Shown here piece by piece: positions 5,481 through 16,699 of a stretch of DNA of 23,778 nt; positions within the stretch are counted from its first letter, which is position 1; the number at the start of each line of letters is the position of its first letter. Where the stretch lies: positions 1-23,778 of the forward strand of contig JACCRH010000507.1 of NCBI GenBank assembly GCA_013813675.1, read 5' to 3'. The notes beneath the pieces are model-generated. The model ran no database searches. It had not been told where the DNA came from and worked only from the letters and a program-made list of their open reading frames with translations. This DNA comes from Gemmatimonadales bacterium. GTDB taxonomy: Bacteria; Gemmatimonadota; Gemmatimonadetes; Gemmatimonadales; GWC2-71-9. The translations under genes were made by a program, and so were the position numbers.

Positions 5481-6995
5481 CTACACGCTCGCGGGCTTGG
5501 GAAAAAGCACCTGGGGCCGGCTGCTCACGAGCCCTCCGACTGGAGGGTCCGCGAGCGAGTTCCAGGCGCTGGCCGTCGGTTCACCGGAGGCGCCCAGAGA
5601 CCCGCAGATGGCGCCGGCCTTGCCTGGGACGAACGGGGACGCCAGTACGGCCAGCCGGTACAGTGCTCGAGCCAGGGCCGCCAGCGCGATGTCCAGCTCC
5701 GCCTCGCGCCCTTCCTTCGCCAGCTTCCATGGCGCCACCTGCTGGATGTAGAGGTTGGCGGTCGCCACCAGGGTCCACGCGGCCTCCGCACCCCCGCGTA
5801 AGTCCAGGATATCCATCGCGTGGGTAAACGCCGAGATCGTTTCCCGGCCGGCCTGGTCGAGCGGGGTCTCGTCGCGGGCGGCGGGTACGATCCCCCCGCG
5901 GTACTTCGCCACCATCGCCAGCGAACGCGACACCAGGTTCCCCAATCCGTCGGCCAGGTCCGCGGTGTAGCGCTCGTCGAACCGCTCCCAACTGAAGTTC
6001 CCGTCGGCCTCGAACCCGACCTCGCGGAGCAGGAAATATCTGAGCGCATCGGGCCCATGCCGCTCGATCGCTTCGCCCAGCGTCACCGCGGTGCCAGCGG
6101 TCTTCGACATCTTGGTTCCTTCCCACTGCACGTAGCCATGGGCCCAGACTTGTCGCGGAATCGCTTCGCCCGCGGCCAGCAGCATTGCGGGCCAGATCAC
6201 GCAGTGAAATCGCGTGATCCCTTTGCCGACCACATGGAGATCGGCCGGCCAGAGACGCTGGTAGCCCGGAGCGGGGAAGCCGGTGGCGGAGAGATAGTTG
6301 ATGAGCGCGTCGAACCACACGTACACCGTCTGATCGGCGTCGTCGGGAAAGGGGATCCCCCACGAGAGGCGGTGGCGCGACACCGAGATATCCTGGAGGC
6401 CGTCTTCCAGCAGCCGCACGATCTCGTTGCGCCGTATCGCCGGCTCGACCCGGAACTCGCCCGACCTGATGCGGTCGAGCAGGGTGTCGCGGTAGCGGCT
6501 CAAGCGGAAGAAGTGGTTCCGCTCCTTGGTGGGAACCAGCTCCAGCGTCGGGTGTTCGATGCAGCGCCCGTCGGCGATCTGCGCCGGCTGCTTGAACTCC
6601 TCGCAGCCCACGCAATACAGTCCCTCGTAGTCCCCGACGTAGAGGTCGTCCGGATTGTGCCGCCGGATCCGCCGGAGCAGTTCGATGACGGCCTCGCGGT
6701 GGCGCGGCTCGGTAGTGCGGATCCAGTCGTCGTTGCTCACCTCGAGCCGGTTCCAGAAGTCCGCGAACCGGTCGGCCATCAGGTCCACCCACGCCCGGGG
6801 CGAAGTCCCGTTCTCCTCCGCTGCCTGGAGGACTGCCTGGGAGTGCTCGTCCATCCCCATCAGAAAGTGGACCTGATCGCCCCGGAGCCGGCGGTACCGG
6901 GCGATACAGTCGGCTCCCACCTTCTCCAGCGCGTGTCCCAGGTGGGGATCGCCGTTGGAGTAGTCAATGGCGGTGGTGATGTAGAACTGGGGCAT
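5481..6995 (-). CDS. metG: Methionyl-tRNA synthetase
   Basis: This class I aminoacyl-tRNA synthetase charges tRNA-Met in the cytoplasm. From ATG 6995 the product is 504 residues. It carries the HIGH signature as HLGH (18-21), a zinc knuckle of the CxxC...CxxH type (C128, C131, C145, H148) as in Thermus MetG, the YVWFDALINYLSATGFP methionine-site region (225-241), and the second signature as KMSKT (295-299). The helical anticodon-binding domain follows, and the C-terminal tRNA-binding (EMAP/Trbp111-like) domain is absent. An in-frame ATG at 7049 would add 18 basic residues, and its ATG lies 15 nt after the ricT stop. I prefer 6995 because homologues begin MPxFYxTTAIDY. It is the last gene of the hisIE-dnaE-accA-ricT-metG run. 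Confidence 0.95.
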   Translation of the reverse strand: MPQFYITTAIDYSNGDPHLGHALEKVGADCIARYRRLRGDQVHFLMGMDEHSQAVLQAAEENGTSPRAWVDLMADRFADFWNRLEVSNDDWIRTTEPRHREAVIELLRRIRRHNPDDLYVGDYEGLYCVGCEEFKQPAQIADGRCIEHPTLELVPTKERNHFFRLSRYRDTLLDRIRSGEFRVEPAIRRNEIVRLLEDGLQDISVSRHRLSWGIPFPDDADQTVYVWFDALINYLSATGFPAPGYQRLWPADLHVVGKGITRFHCVIWPAMLLAAGEAIPRQVWAHGYVQWEGTKMSKTAGTAVTLGEAIERHGPDALRYFLLREVGFEADGNFSWERFDERYTADLADGLGNLVSRSLAMVAKYRGGIVPAARDETPLDQAGRETISAFTHAMDILDLRGGAEAAWTLVATANLYIQQVAPWKLAKEGREAELDIALAALARALYRLAVLASPFVPGKAGAICGSLGASGEPTASAWNSLADPPVGGLVSSRPQVLFPKPASV

Positions 6996-7064
6996 GGGGG
7001 AAAAGTAATGCGATCGGACGGGGCGGCGGGCAGAGGTCCGTCGTGTCATACCGCCGCGCAGAGT

Positions 7065-8096
7065 CTACCCCTGCGGCGCCCCTCCGCTGTCCCGTCCTCG
7101 CCGCCGGCGGCGGCGCTCCGGCCGCTCGCGTCCGGCGCCGTTTTCGCTCTCCGTTTCGTCGGCCACGGCCGGGCCGCCGTGGCCCGGCGCCTCCGCCTCC
7201 TGGGCGGCCACCCTGGCGCGGTACTCGGCGGTCACCAGCACCTCTCCCAACTGTTCGACCTCGTCCTTGAGCTGGACCAGCGAGATGATGCGGGAACCCT
7301 GCTCCTCGCTCCGGAGAAAGACCCGCTCCCGAAAGATGTCCACCGCGACCACGCGCTCCGCGCCGAGCGAGGTGCGAATGGTCTTTCCCTCCTTGGGAAA
7401 GCGCTTCCGGGCTGTGACGTAGAATTCGTGCTCGTACTTGAGGCAGCAGAGCAGCCGCCCGCACCCCCCGGAGATCTGGGTGGGGTTGAGCGAGAGATGC
7501 TGGTCCTTGGCGAGCCCCAGGTTGACCGGAGACAGCTCCTTGAGCCAGGACGAGCAGCAGTACTCCCGGCCGCAGCGTCCCACGCCGGAGAGGCGGGCGG
7601 CTTCGTCCCGGACACCGATCTGGCGCAGCTCGATGCGGGTCCGGAAGGTGGACGCGAGGTCGCGCACCAGCGCGCGGAAATCCACCCGCTTCTCGGCGGT
7701 GAAGTAGATGGTCAGCTTGTTCCGGTCCCACTGCCACTCGGTGTCGCTCACCTTCATGACCAGGTTGTGGGTTCGCACTCGCTGCACCACTTTGCGCCGG
7801 GCGTCCTCCTCGGAGCGGCGGATCTCCTCATGAGTCTTGAGGTCTTCGGGCCCGGCGCGCCCGATCACCGCCTTGAGCGGCTCCGGCTGCTCCGCCTCGC
7901 CGCCGACCGCGCAACCGGTGCACCCGCCGCCGCACTTCTTCTCCGCCAGGTCGCCCACCGCGGTCACGCGTCCGAGGTCGCGCCCGCGCTCCACCTCGAC
8001 GATGACGGCGTCACCGGCGCGGAGCGGCTCCTCTCCCGGCCAGAGGAAGTAGCTCTTTCGGGTTCCCTTGAACCGCACCTCCACGGTCTGGCTCAC
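7065..8096 (-). CDS. ricT: PSP1-domain protein, RicT/YaaT-like
   Basis: The 343-residue protein carries the PSP1 C-terminal domain with its diagnostic cysteine motifs: RCGREYCCSSW (C175, C180, C181) and GCGRLLCCLKYE (C212, C217, C218). In Bacillus the homologue RicT (YaaT) joins RicA and RicF in a Fe-S-containing complex that affects RNA maturation and phosphorelay signalling. Partners are not visible here. An additional N-terminal cluster, CGGGCTGC (residues 55-62), lies outside the motifs I know for this family. The C-terminus is a low-complexity tail, first Ala/Glu-rich and then Arg-rich (RPERRRRRRGR), which may bind RNA. The GTG start at 8096 immediately follows the accA stop, implying coupled translation. 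Confidence 0.87.
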   Translation of the reverse strand: MSQTVEVRFKGTRKSYFLWPGEEPLRAGDAVIVEVERGRDLGRVTAVGDLAEKKCGGGCTGCAVGGEAEQPEPLKAVIGRAGPEDLKTHEEIRRSEEDARRKVVQRVRTHNLVMKVSDTEWQWDRNKLTIYFTAEKRVDFRALVRDLASTFRTRIELRQIGVRDEAARLSGVGRCGREYCCSSWLKELSPVNLGLAKDQHLSLNPTQISGGCGRLLCCLKYEHEFYVTARKRFPKEGKTIRTSLGAERVVAVDIFRERVFLRSEEQGSRIISLVQLKDEVEQLGEVLVTAEYRARVAAQEAEAPGHGGPAVADETESENGAGRERPERRRRRRGRDSGGAPQG

Positions 8097-9064
8097 TCAG
8101 GCCTCGGAGTAGACGCCCATGGCGCCGTATTTCTCGGCCCGGCGGCGGACCAGTTTCTCCGGACGCAGCTTCTTGAGCTCGGCGACGTGGCGGATCAGCG
8201 CCTCGCGCAGTGCCTCGCCGGCGGCATCGGGATCCACATGCGCGCCTCCCACCGGCTCCTTGACGATCTCGTCGATCACCTTGAGGCGCAGCAGATCTTC
8301 CGCGGTGACCTTGAGCGCCTCCGCTGCGCGCTCGCGCTGGCTGGAGTCCTTCCACAGGATGGCCGCGCATCCCTCGGGTGAGATCACCGAGTAGACCGAG
8401 TTCTCCAGCATCAGGATCCGGTCGGCCACGCCCAGCGCCAGCGCGCCCCCCGATCCCCCCTCGCCGATCACGACCGCGACCGCGGGCGTGGGGAGGATCG
8501 ACATCTCCAAGATGTTGCGCGCGAGCGCCTCGGATTGGCCCCGCTCCTCGGCGCCGAGGCCGGGATAGGCGCCGGGGGTGTCGATCAGGGTGATGACGGG
8601 GGCGCAGAACTTGGCGGCGAGCTTCATCAGCCGAAGCGCTTTTCGGTATCCCTCGGGGTGGGGCATCCCGAAGTTGCGCTTCAGGTTTTCCTTGGTGTCC
8701 CGGCCTTTCTGGTGGCCGATCACCATCACCGATACGCCGGCAAGTCGAGCCCAGCCGCCCACCACGGCGGGATCATCGAGGTAAAGACGGTCGCCGTGCA
8801 TTTCGATGAAATCGGTGAAGATGGTGCTGAGATAGTCGAGAGTGTACGGACGGCGGGGGTGGCGGGCGACCATGACCCGCTGGATCGGGGTCAAATTTCG
8901 GTAAATCTCGGCCCGAAGCGACTCCAGCTTGCCCTGCAGGCCTCCCAGTTCCCCGTCGATGTCGATCTGGCGCTCGGCTCCGATCCGCTTCAAGTCGTCG
9001 ATCTGGCGCTCCAGCTCGAGGAGCGGCTTCTCGAACTCCAGCGTATAAGCTGAGGCCATCGGGG

Positions 9065-9068
<4 letters not shown>
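8097..9068 (-). CDS. accA: Acetyl-CoA carboxylase carboxyltransferase subunit alpha
   Basis: AccA pairs with AccD to move the carboxyl group from biotin-BCCP to acetyl-CoA, giving malonyl-CoA for fatty acid synthesis. With ATG 9068 the product has 323 residues, close to the usual 315-325. It shows the N-terminal helical hairpin (LELERQIDDLKRIGAER), GHQKGRDTKENLKRNFGMPH, DTPGAYPGLGAEERGQSEA and GEGGSGGALAL, which line the acyl-CoA and carboxybiotin sites. The start overlaps the dnaE stop as ATGA. The frame remains open further upstream to 9197, but that extension is Arg/Gly-rich and antiparallel to no conserved part, so it was dropped. A second in-frame ATG at 9059 is also possible. accD is not in the window. 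Confidence 0.95.
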
Positions 9069-12553
<3,485 letters not shown>

Positions 12554-12568
12554 TGAGGAGCTAACCGC

Positions 12569-13216
12569 TCACTTGGCTCTCTGCTCGAGTTCCCGCCACA
12601 CGGCATCCAGAGTGATGCCGCGAGCCTGCAATAACACCAGAAGATGGTAGACCAGGTCCGCCGATTCCGCGACGACGCGACTGTCGTCCTCCGCGTTGGC
12701 CGCCACCACCAGCTCCACCGCCTCCTCGCCCACCTTCTGCGATGCCGCGGGAATGCCACGGTCGAGCAGCTCGGCCGTGTAGGAGCCCTCGGGCCGGTGG
12801 GCGGCCCTCGCGGCGATCGTGGCGGCCAGGCGGCTCAGGAGGTGGCCACCGGGGTCTTCGTCCGGCTGCACCGCCTGGGCCCCCGGTGGCCCGATACGGC
12901 TGGAAAAGCAGGTCCTCGTTCCGGTGTGGCAGGCCGGGCCGGTCTGCTCCACCCGGAACAGGAGGGCGTCCCCGTCGCAGTCCAGCCGGATCTCGGCCAC
13001 CCGCTGCTCATGGCCCGAGGTCTCGCCCTTACGCCACAGGGCCTTGCGGGAGCGGCTGTAGTAGTGGGCAAAGCCGGTGGAGAGGGTGCGTTGGAGTGCC
13101 TCGCGGTCGGCATAGGCCACCATGAGGACGTCCCCCGACCGGCTCTCCTGTGCGATCACGGGGACCAACCCATCGGGGCCGAACCGTACCGCCGACAGCC
13201 AGTTGTTCTGGGACAC
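12569..13216 (-). CDS. hisIE: Bifunctional phosphoribosyl-AMP cyclohydrolase / phosphoribosyl-ATP pyrophosphatase
   Basis: Steps two and three of histidine biosynthesis are carried by one 215-residue protein. The N-terminal HisI domain shows MVAYADREAL, YYSRSRKALWRKGETSGH, and the metal site DCDGDALLFRVEQTGPACHTG. The C-terminal HisE domain, from about residue 125, has EGSYTAELLDRGIPAASQKVGEEAVE, the MazG-like metal-binding helix, and ends with LVYHLLVLL. No other his gene is nearby, so it is separated from any his operon and instead heads an operon with dnaE. The GTG start at 13216 lacks a Shine-Dalgarno. A TTGACA/TAGCTT promoter places the likely transcription start at or next to the GTG, which suggests a leaderless mRNA. 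Confidence 0.95.
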   Translation of the reverse strand: MSQNNWLSAVRFGPDGLVPVIAQESRSGDVLMVAYADREALQRTLSTGFAHYYSRSRKALWRKGETSGHEQRVAEIRLDCDGDALLFRVEQTGPACHTGTRTCFSSRIGPPGAQAVQPDEDPGGHLLSRLAATIAARAAHRPEGSYTAELLDRGIPAASQKVGEEAVELVVAANAEDDSRVVAESADLVYHLLVLLQARGITLDAVWRELEQRAK

Positions 13217-13222
13217 GTGGAG

Positions 13223-13251
13223 AAGCTATCGGCGGCTTCGGCGATTGTCAA
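13223..13251 (-). promoter_or_regulatory. Promoter for hisIE operon, probably leaderless
   Basis: On the minus strand, TTGACA (13251-13246, perfect -35) is followed after 17 nt by TAGCTT (13228-13223). Only 6 nt then separate the -10 from the GTG start of hisIE, so transcription would begin at about the first base of the start codon. The -35 overlaps that of the divergent promoter. Confidence 0.55.
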
Positions 13252-13274
13252 AAGCCGTTGTCGCTTCTTATCTT
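13245..13274 (+). promoter_or_regulatory. Divergent promoter toward the aminopeptidase gene
   Basis: TTGTCA (13245-13250) and TATCTT (13269-13274) are separated by 18 bp. The predicted start near 13281 leaves a leader of about 38 nt before the short ORF at 13319. The -35 shares five bases with the minus-strand -35 of hisIE, so only one polymerase could probably occupy the site at a time. Confidence 0.5.
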
Positions 13275-13318
13275 GCTCCATTCGACCCGGTTCGCCCCGC
13301 CGGCGTGGAGCTCTCCCG

Positions 13319-13384
13319 ATGACCCGCACCAGTGCCCTGTCCCCCGGGGTTTCTCCGCGCACTGTCGTCCTTCGCCGCCGGTGA
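13319..13384 (+). CDS. Short upstream ORF coupled to the aminopeptidase gene
   Basis: ATG 13319 has GTGGAG 8 nt upstream, the best ribosome-binding site in this region, and opens a 21-codon frame that ends ...VVLRRR at TGA 13382-13384. The stop overlaps the downstream GTG start (GTGA), the classic layout for translational coupling. The peptide is basic and Ser/Pro-rich with no recognised family. It might only deliver ribosomes to the next gene, or a sequencing or real frameshift could join it to that gene as an N-terminal extension. Confidence 0.4.
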   Translation: MTRTSALSPGVSPRTVVLRRR

Positions 13385-14442
13385 AGCGAATGATCTTTCT
13401 CATCGTGGTCGCGACTATCTTCGCCGGGTACGGCACGGCCTACCTGGCGAGCGATGACGTCCGGTACATCACCCGGGCGGGCATCGAGGAAACCCGGATC
13501 CTTCAGGCGAGGGAGCCGATCGCCGATCTGGTGGCCGATCGCACCACCGATCCCGCCGTGCGGCATTCGCTGCGCCTGGTGCTGGAGAGCCGCGACTACG
13601 CCCACCGGCTGGGGCTCGAGGCAAAGGAGACTTACACCACCTACGCCGAGGTCGGCCGGGATACCCTGCTGCTGGTGCTGCAGGCCGCGCCCAGGGACTG
13701 CATCTGCCCCTACACCTGGAAGTATCCCATCGTCGGGCGGATTCCGTACAAGGGATTTTTCGATCTCACGGCGGCACGGCGGGCCAGCGACCAGCTCGCG
13801 GCCCGAGGCTACGACGTCCACCTGCGGCCGTCTTCGGCGTTCTCGACGCTCGGCTGGTTCAACGATCCGCTGCTCTCGACCGCCCTGACGCGCGACTCGG
13901 TGGAGCTGGCCGCGACCGTCTTTCACGAGATCGCCCACAACACTTTGTACGTCCCCAGTGCGACGCCGTTCAACGAGAGCTTCGCGCAGTTCGTCGGTTA
14001 CCGCTCGGCCGAGACGTTCTTCGCGGGCCGGGCGGATACTGCAAGCGCGCGCCACGCCGCTGACCGGCTGCACGACGAAATGGTCTTAGGCGAGTTCTAC
14101 GCCGGCCTGATCGCCCGGCTCGACTCCTTGTACGTCACCCGGCCCGATTCAGCGGCGCTCGAAGCCGGGCGGGCCGCGGCCGGAGCCTGGGCCCGGGCAC
14201 AGCTCGAGGGCCCGGTGGGCTCCAGTCTCCGGAGCTTTCGGGTGGGCCGGCTGCCGGAGCGTCCGGTCAACAACGCGAGGCTCATCGGCGCCACCATCTA
14301 TCGCACCCGGCTGGATCTCTTCGACAAATGGTTCGACCGCCACGGACGTGACGTGCGGTCGAGTGTGAGCGCGTTGGAGAAGTTGATGGCGGGTGTCGAG
14401 GGCGACAGTGCGTTCGCCCGGCTGGAGCAGGCGGTGGAGTAG
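13381..14442 (+). CDS. Predicted metallo-aminopeptidase, COG4324-like
   Basis: The 353-residue protein begins with KRM and a hydrophobic segment (about 4-22, IFLIVVATIFAGYGTAYLA), so it is anchored in or exported across the membrane. The zinc motif is HEIAH (182-186) in ATVFHEIAHNTLYVPS, followed by FNESFAQFVG, whose Glu (E199) is the likely third ligand. This arrangement marks the predicted aminopeptidase family COG4324/PF10023. Substrates are unknown. An IPYKGFFDLTAARRASDQL stretch near 121-139 is also typical of that family. GTG 13381 overlaps the stop of a short ORF, and ATG 13390 is an alternative start. No Shine-Dalgarno directly precedes either, which fits coupled initiation. No terminator is obvious after the stop. 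Confidence 0.8.
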   Translation: MKRMIFLIVVATIFAGYGTAYLASDDVRYITRAGIEETRILQAREPIADLVADRTTDPAVRHSLRLVLESRDYAHRLGLEAKETYTTYAEVGRDTLLLVLQAAPRDCICPYTWKYPIVGRIPYKGFFDLTAARRASDQLAARGYDVHLRPSSAFSTLGWFNDPLLSTALTRDSVELAATVFHEIAHNTLYVPSATPFNESFAQFVGYRSAETFFAGRADTASARHAADRLHDEMVLGEFYAGLIARLDSLYVTRPDSAALEAGRAAAGAWARAQLEGPVGSSLRSFRVGRLPERPVNNARLIGATIYRTRLDLFDKWFDRHGRDVRSSVSALEKLMAGVEGDSAFARLEQAVE

Positions 14443-14642
14443 TGGGAGATTGGGCAGGACTACCTCATGCTGGCTGCGCTACCTCATCCGTCAGCACTCC
14501 CGCATCCCTCGCCCGGCGTCGGTGGTATCCTGGGCCAGCGCCGCGCTGCAGGTCACGTTTCCGACCCTCCCGCCCGACGATTCGCGGCGTATACTTTCGG
14601 TGGCACACGACCCTTTCCTCCACCGCCACTCAGACCGGGCCC
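14443..14642. other. Intergenic region with a candidate -10 for the M20 gene
   Basis: Two hundred bases lie between the aminopeptidase and M20 genes. TATACT (14590-14595) resembles a -10 element and would give a leader of about 40 nt, but there is no matching -35 at 16-19 bp. No Shine-Dalgarno precedes ATG 14643. The remainder shows no ORF with plausible composition and no clear terminator. Confidence 0.3.
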
Positions 14643-16058
14643 ATGGACACCACCTTCGTCGATCGTGAGCAGCCCAGGCTGTTGCAGGAACTCTCCGATT
14701 TTCTCTCCATCCCGAGCGTGAGCACGCTCCCGGCCCACGCGGCCGACACCCGCCGCGCGGCCGACTGGCTCCGGGCCGAGCTGACTCGCCTGGGCTGTCC
14801 GGTGGTGGACCTGGTCGAGGGCGATGGCCACCCGGTGGTGTGGGCCGAGGGACCGGCCGTTCCGGGACGGCCCACCCTCCTGATCTACGGGCATTACGAT
14901 GTCCAGCCGCCCGATCCGGTCGAGGAATGGGATAGTCCGCCGTTCTCGCCCACCGTGCGTGAGGGCAAGGTGTACGCCCGCGGCGCCGCGGACGACAAGG
15001 GCCAGGTGTTCTGCCTGCTCAAGGCCTATGAGGCGGTAATGGACGTCAACGGCCAGCCGCCACTCAACGTTCGTTTCATCTTCGAGGGCGAGGAGGAGTG
15101 CGGCGGGCGGGTGATCTTCGACCTGCTCCGGGCTGAGCCCGAGCGGACCCGGGCGGATGCCGTCCTGGTCTGTGACAGCTCGTTCTACGCGCCGGGTTGG
15201 CCCGCGGTGTACACCGCGCTCCGCGGCCTCTGCTATGCCGAGATCTCGGTCCGAACACTCCAGCGCGATCTGCATTCCGGGTCCTACGGCGGGGTCGCCC
15301 CCAACGCGCTGGAGACCCTGGTCCGGATCCTGGGCCGGCTCAAGAGCGCGGACGGCGAGATCCGGATTCCCAAGCTGTACAAGTCGGTCGAGCAGCCCTC
15401 CAGGAAAGAGCTCAAGGCCTGGCGGAAGCTTCCCTTCGACGAAGAGGCGTTCCTGCGAGACGAGGTGACCGGGGTGGCGCTGACCGGCCTGGAGGATCGC
15501 TCGGTGTTCGAGCGCACCTGGGCGCTCCCGACGTTCGAGATTCATGGGATTCGAGGGGGGTTCATCGGCGACGGCGCCAAGACGGTGATCCCGGCGGCAG
15601 CCACGGCCAAGGTGAGCCTCCGCCTGGTGCCGGGGCAGCGCTACGACAAGGTCGGCCGGCAGCTCGAGCGCGCTGTCGCCGATCTCGCGCCCAGCTGGGC
15701 CGACGTCAAGGTCACCCTGCTTCATGGCGGCGATCCGGTCCAGATTCCGGTGGACCATCCTGCCTTCGCGGTGCTGGACGAAGCGTTCGAGGAGGTGATC
15801 GGCCGGCGCACCGTCTCGATTCGCGCCGGGGGCTCGATTCCGATCATTCCCGAGCTGGGCCTGGCCGGGGCGCCCGTCATCCTGACCGGCATCGGCCTGC
15901 CCGATGACGGCCTGCATTCTCCCAACGAGAAGCTGGACCTGGCGCAGCTCTGGACCGGGATCCGGGTCTTCGGCAGGTTTTTCGAATTGTTCGCGGAGCG
16001 AGAAGGGGCGGTGCAGCGGGAGGGCCAGGAGGAGGCTGAGGCGGTGCCGGCGCTCTAG
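14643..16058 (+). CDS. M20 family metallopeptidase (dipeptidase-like)
   Basis: The 471-residue cytoplasmic protein has the full set of dizinc M20 motifs: YGHYDVQPPD (zinc His84 and nearby Asp86), GAADDKGQ (bridging Asp at about 117), FEGEEECGG (general-base Glu and the next zinc Glu, about 150-152), and a C-terminal HSPNEKLDL His. The dimerisation (lid) domain is inserted in the middle, around DLHSGSYGGVAPNALETL. It belongs to the group of M20 dipeptidases and carboxypeptidases related to CNDP-type enzymes, which release C-terminal residues from short peptides. Exact specificity cannot be read from sequence. No signal peptide is present. Its TAG stop overlaps the stop of the converging gene within one CTAG. 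Confidence 0.92.
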   Translation: MDTTFVDREQPRLLQELSDFLSIPSVSTLPAHAADTRRAADWLRAELTRLGCPVVDLVEGDGHPVVWAEGPAVPGRPTLLIYGHYDVQPPDPVEEWDSPPFSPTVREGKVYARGAADDKGQVFCLLKAYEAVMDVNGQPPLNVRFIFEGEEECGGRVIFDLLRAEPERTRADAVLVCDSSFYAPGWPAVYTALRGLCYAEISVRTLQRDLHSGSYGGVAPNALETLVRILGRLKSADGEIRIPKLYKSVEQPSRKELKAWRKLPFDEEAFLRDEVTGVALTGLEDRSVFERTWALPTFEIHGIRGGFIGDGAKTVIPAAATAKVSLRLVPGQRYDKVGRQLERAVADLAPSWADVKVTLLHGGDPVQIPVDHPAFAVLDEAFEEVIGRRTVSIRAGGSIPIIPELGLAGAPVILTGIGLPDDGLHSPNEKLDLAQLWTGIRVFGRFFELFAEREGAVQREGQEEAEAVPAL

Positions 16059-16609
16059 AGCTCATCCTCCGGAGCCACCCGCTTGATAGGGCCGGAGTAA
16101 CGCGCCTCGGTGCGGGCATGCAGCTCGTCCACCCCGATGAGCGCGCGGGCGGACGCGATGATCCCCGCGACCACGTCGTCGGCCCAGTAGGAGTCGGGGC
16201 GTTCCCCGGCCGGGAGCCGCGCCGCGCAGCCCTCGAGGTAGCGGATGGCGGTGGTGATCCACTCGCTCTGGGCGGTGGCCACTGTGGCCCAGGATCCGGT
16301 GGACCGGAGCTCCAGCTCCTCCAGCCCCTTCAGGTGATCTTCAACCCCGGCCGTCACTTCCTTGGACCGCAGCTGGTCGGCCACCAGCGTCAGCACGGTC
16401 CGCCGTTCGGTCTCCTGTGGCTCGGGAAGCGGCGCCAGATAGTGGCGCTGGTCGGCCACCATCTCCGCCAGCCTGATGCACACCGCCCGGATGGCCGGCA
16501 TCAGCGCTGCCGGAGCCTCTTTTGCCCAACTCTCCGCGGCTCGGAGGATCTCCTTGATCCGCTGCTCCGCCTGCGCCTCGGGGGTAGGGCGGCGAGGTGA
16601 TTCTGCCAT
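16055..16609 (-). CDS. Hypothetical helical protein
   Basis: From ATG 16609 the gene encodes 184 residues with no recognised family. The product is soluble and predicted mostly helical, with amphipathic stretches such as EQRIKEILRAAESWAKEAP and RRTVLTLVADQLRSKEVTAG. It has no signal peptide or membrane segment, and the C-terminus is acidic. The frame is open up to 16672, but that part is encoded by a dispersed intergenic repeat, so it was excluded. The start codon lies in the loop of a perfect 7-bp inverted repeat (16601-16620). No Shine-Dalgarno is seen. The gene follows the molybdoenzyme gene by 90 nt and may be cotranscribed. Confidence 0.65.
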   Translation of the reverse strand: MAESPRRPTPEAQAEQRIKEILRAAESWAKEAPAALMPAIRAVCIRLAEMVADQRHYLAPLPEPQETERRTVLTLVADQLRSKEVTAGVEDHLKGLEELELRSTGSWATVATAQSEWITTAIRYLEGCAARLPAGERPDSYWADDVVAGIIASARALIGVDELHARTEARYSGPIKRVAPEDEL

Positions 16610-16620
16610 GATAGGCAGAA
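16601..16620 (-). promoter_or_regulatory. Inverted repeat enclosing a start codon
   Basis: TTCTGCC and GGCAGAA are perfect 7-bp arms around ATGATA, at 16601-16607 and 16614-16620. On the minus strand the ATG of the hypothetical gene begins in the loop and runs into the stem. It could be an operator or an RNA hairpin limiting initiation. Confidence 0.35.
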
Positions 16621-16640
16621 AAACCGGGTAGGGAGGGAAA

Positions 16641-16671
16641 GGCAAGATCCCTCGCTCCGCTCGGGATGACA
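16641..16671. repeat. Half copy of dispersed palindromic repeat
   Basis: GATCCCTCGCTCCGCTCGGG followed by ATGACA is a diverged single arm of the palindrome seen in full at 19915-19982 and 22339-22406. It lies between the molybdoenzyme and the hypothetical gene. Here only one arm is present, so it cannot form the long hairpin. Confidence 0.6.
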
Positions 16672-16699
16672 TCGTCTTTCCGCGCCTTGCCTTGTCCCC

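Noticed and set aside
6099..6113. Possible inactivation of MetG because KMSKS reads KMSKT.
   Set aside because: Thr in the last position occurs in functional class I synthetases, and all other motifs are intact.
5820..8381. An 853-codon open frame on the + strand opposite metG, ricT and accA.
   Set aside because: It is antisense to three firmly identified genes. Its composition (Arg, Gly, Leu, His, Asp repeats) is what high-GC codon bias produces on the opposite strand, and no domain is recognisable.
16055..16058. Convergent stops of the M20 and hypothetical genes nested in one CTAG.
   Set aside because: The 4-bp stop overlap is real, but it follows simply from both genes ending in TAG and is common in compact genomes.
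16610..16672. A 21-residue extension of the hypothetical protein.
   Set aside because: It is encoded by the half repeat and lacks a ribosome-binding site. ATG 16609 is the better start.
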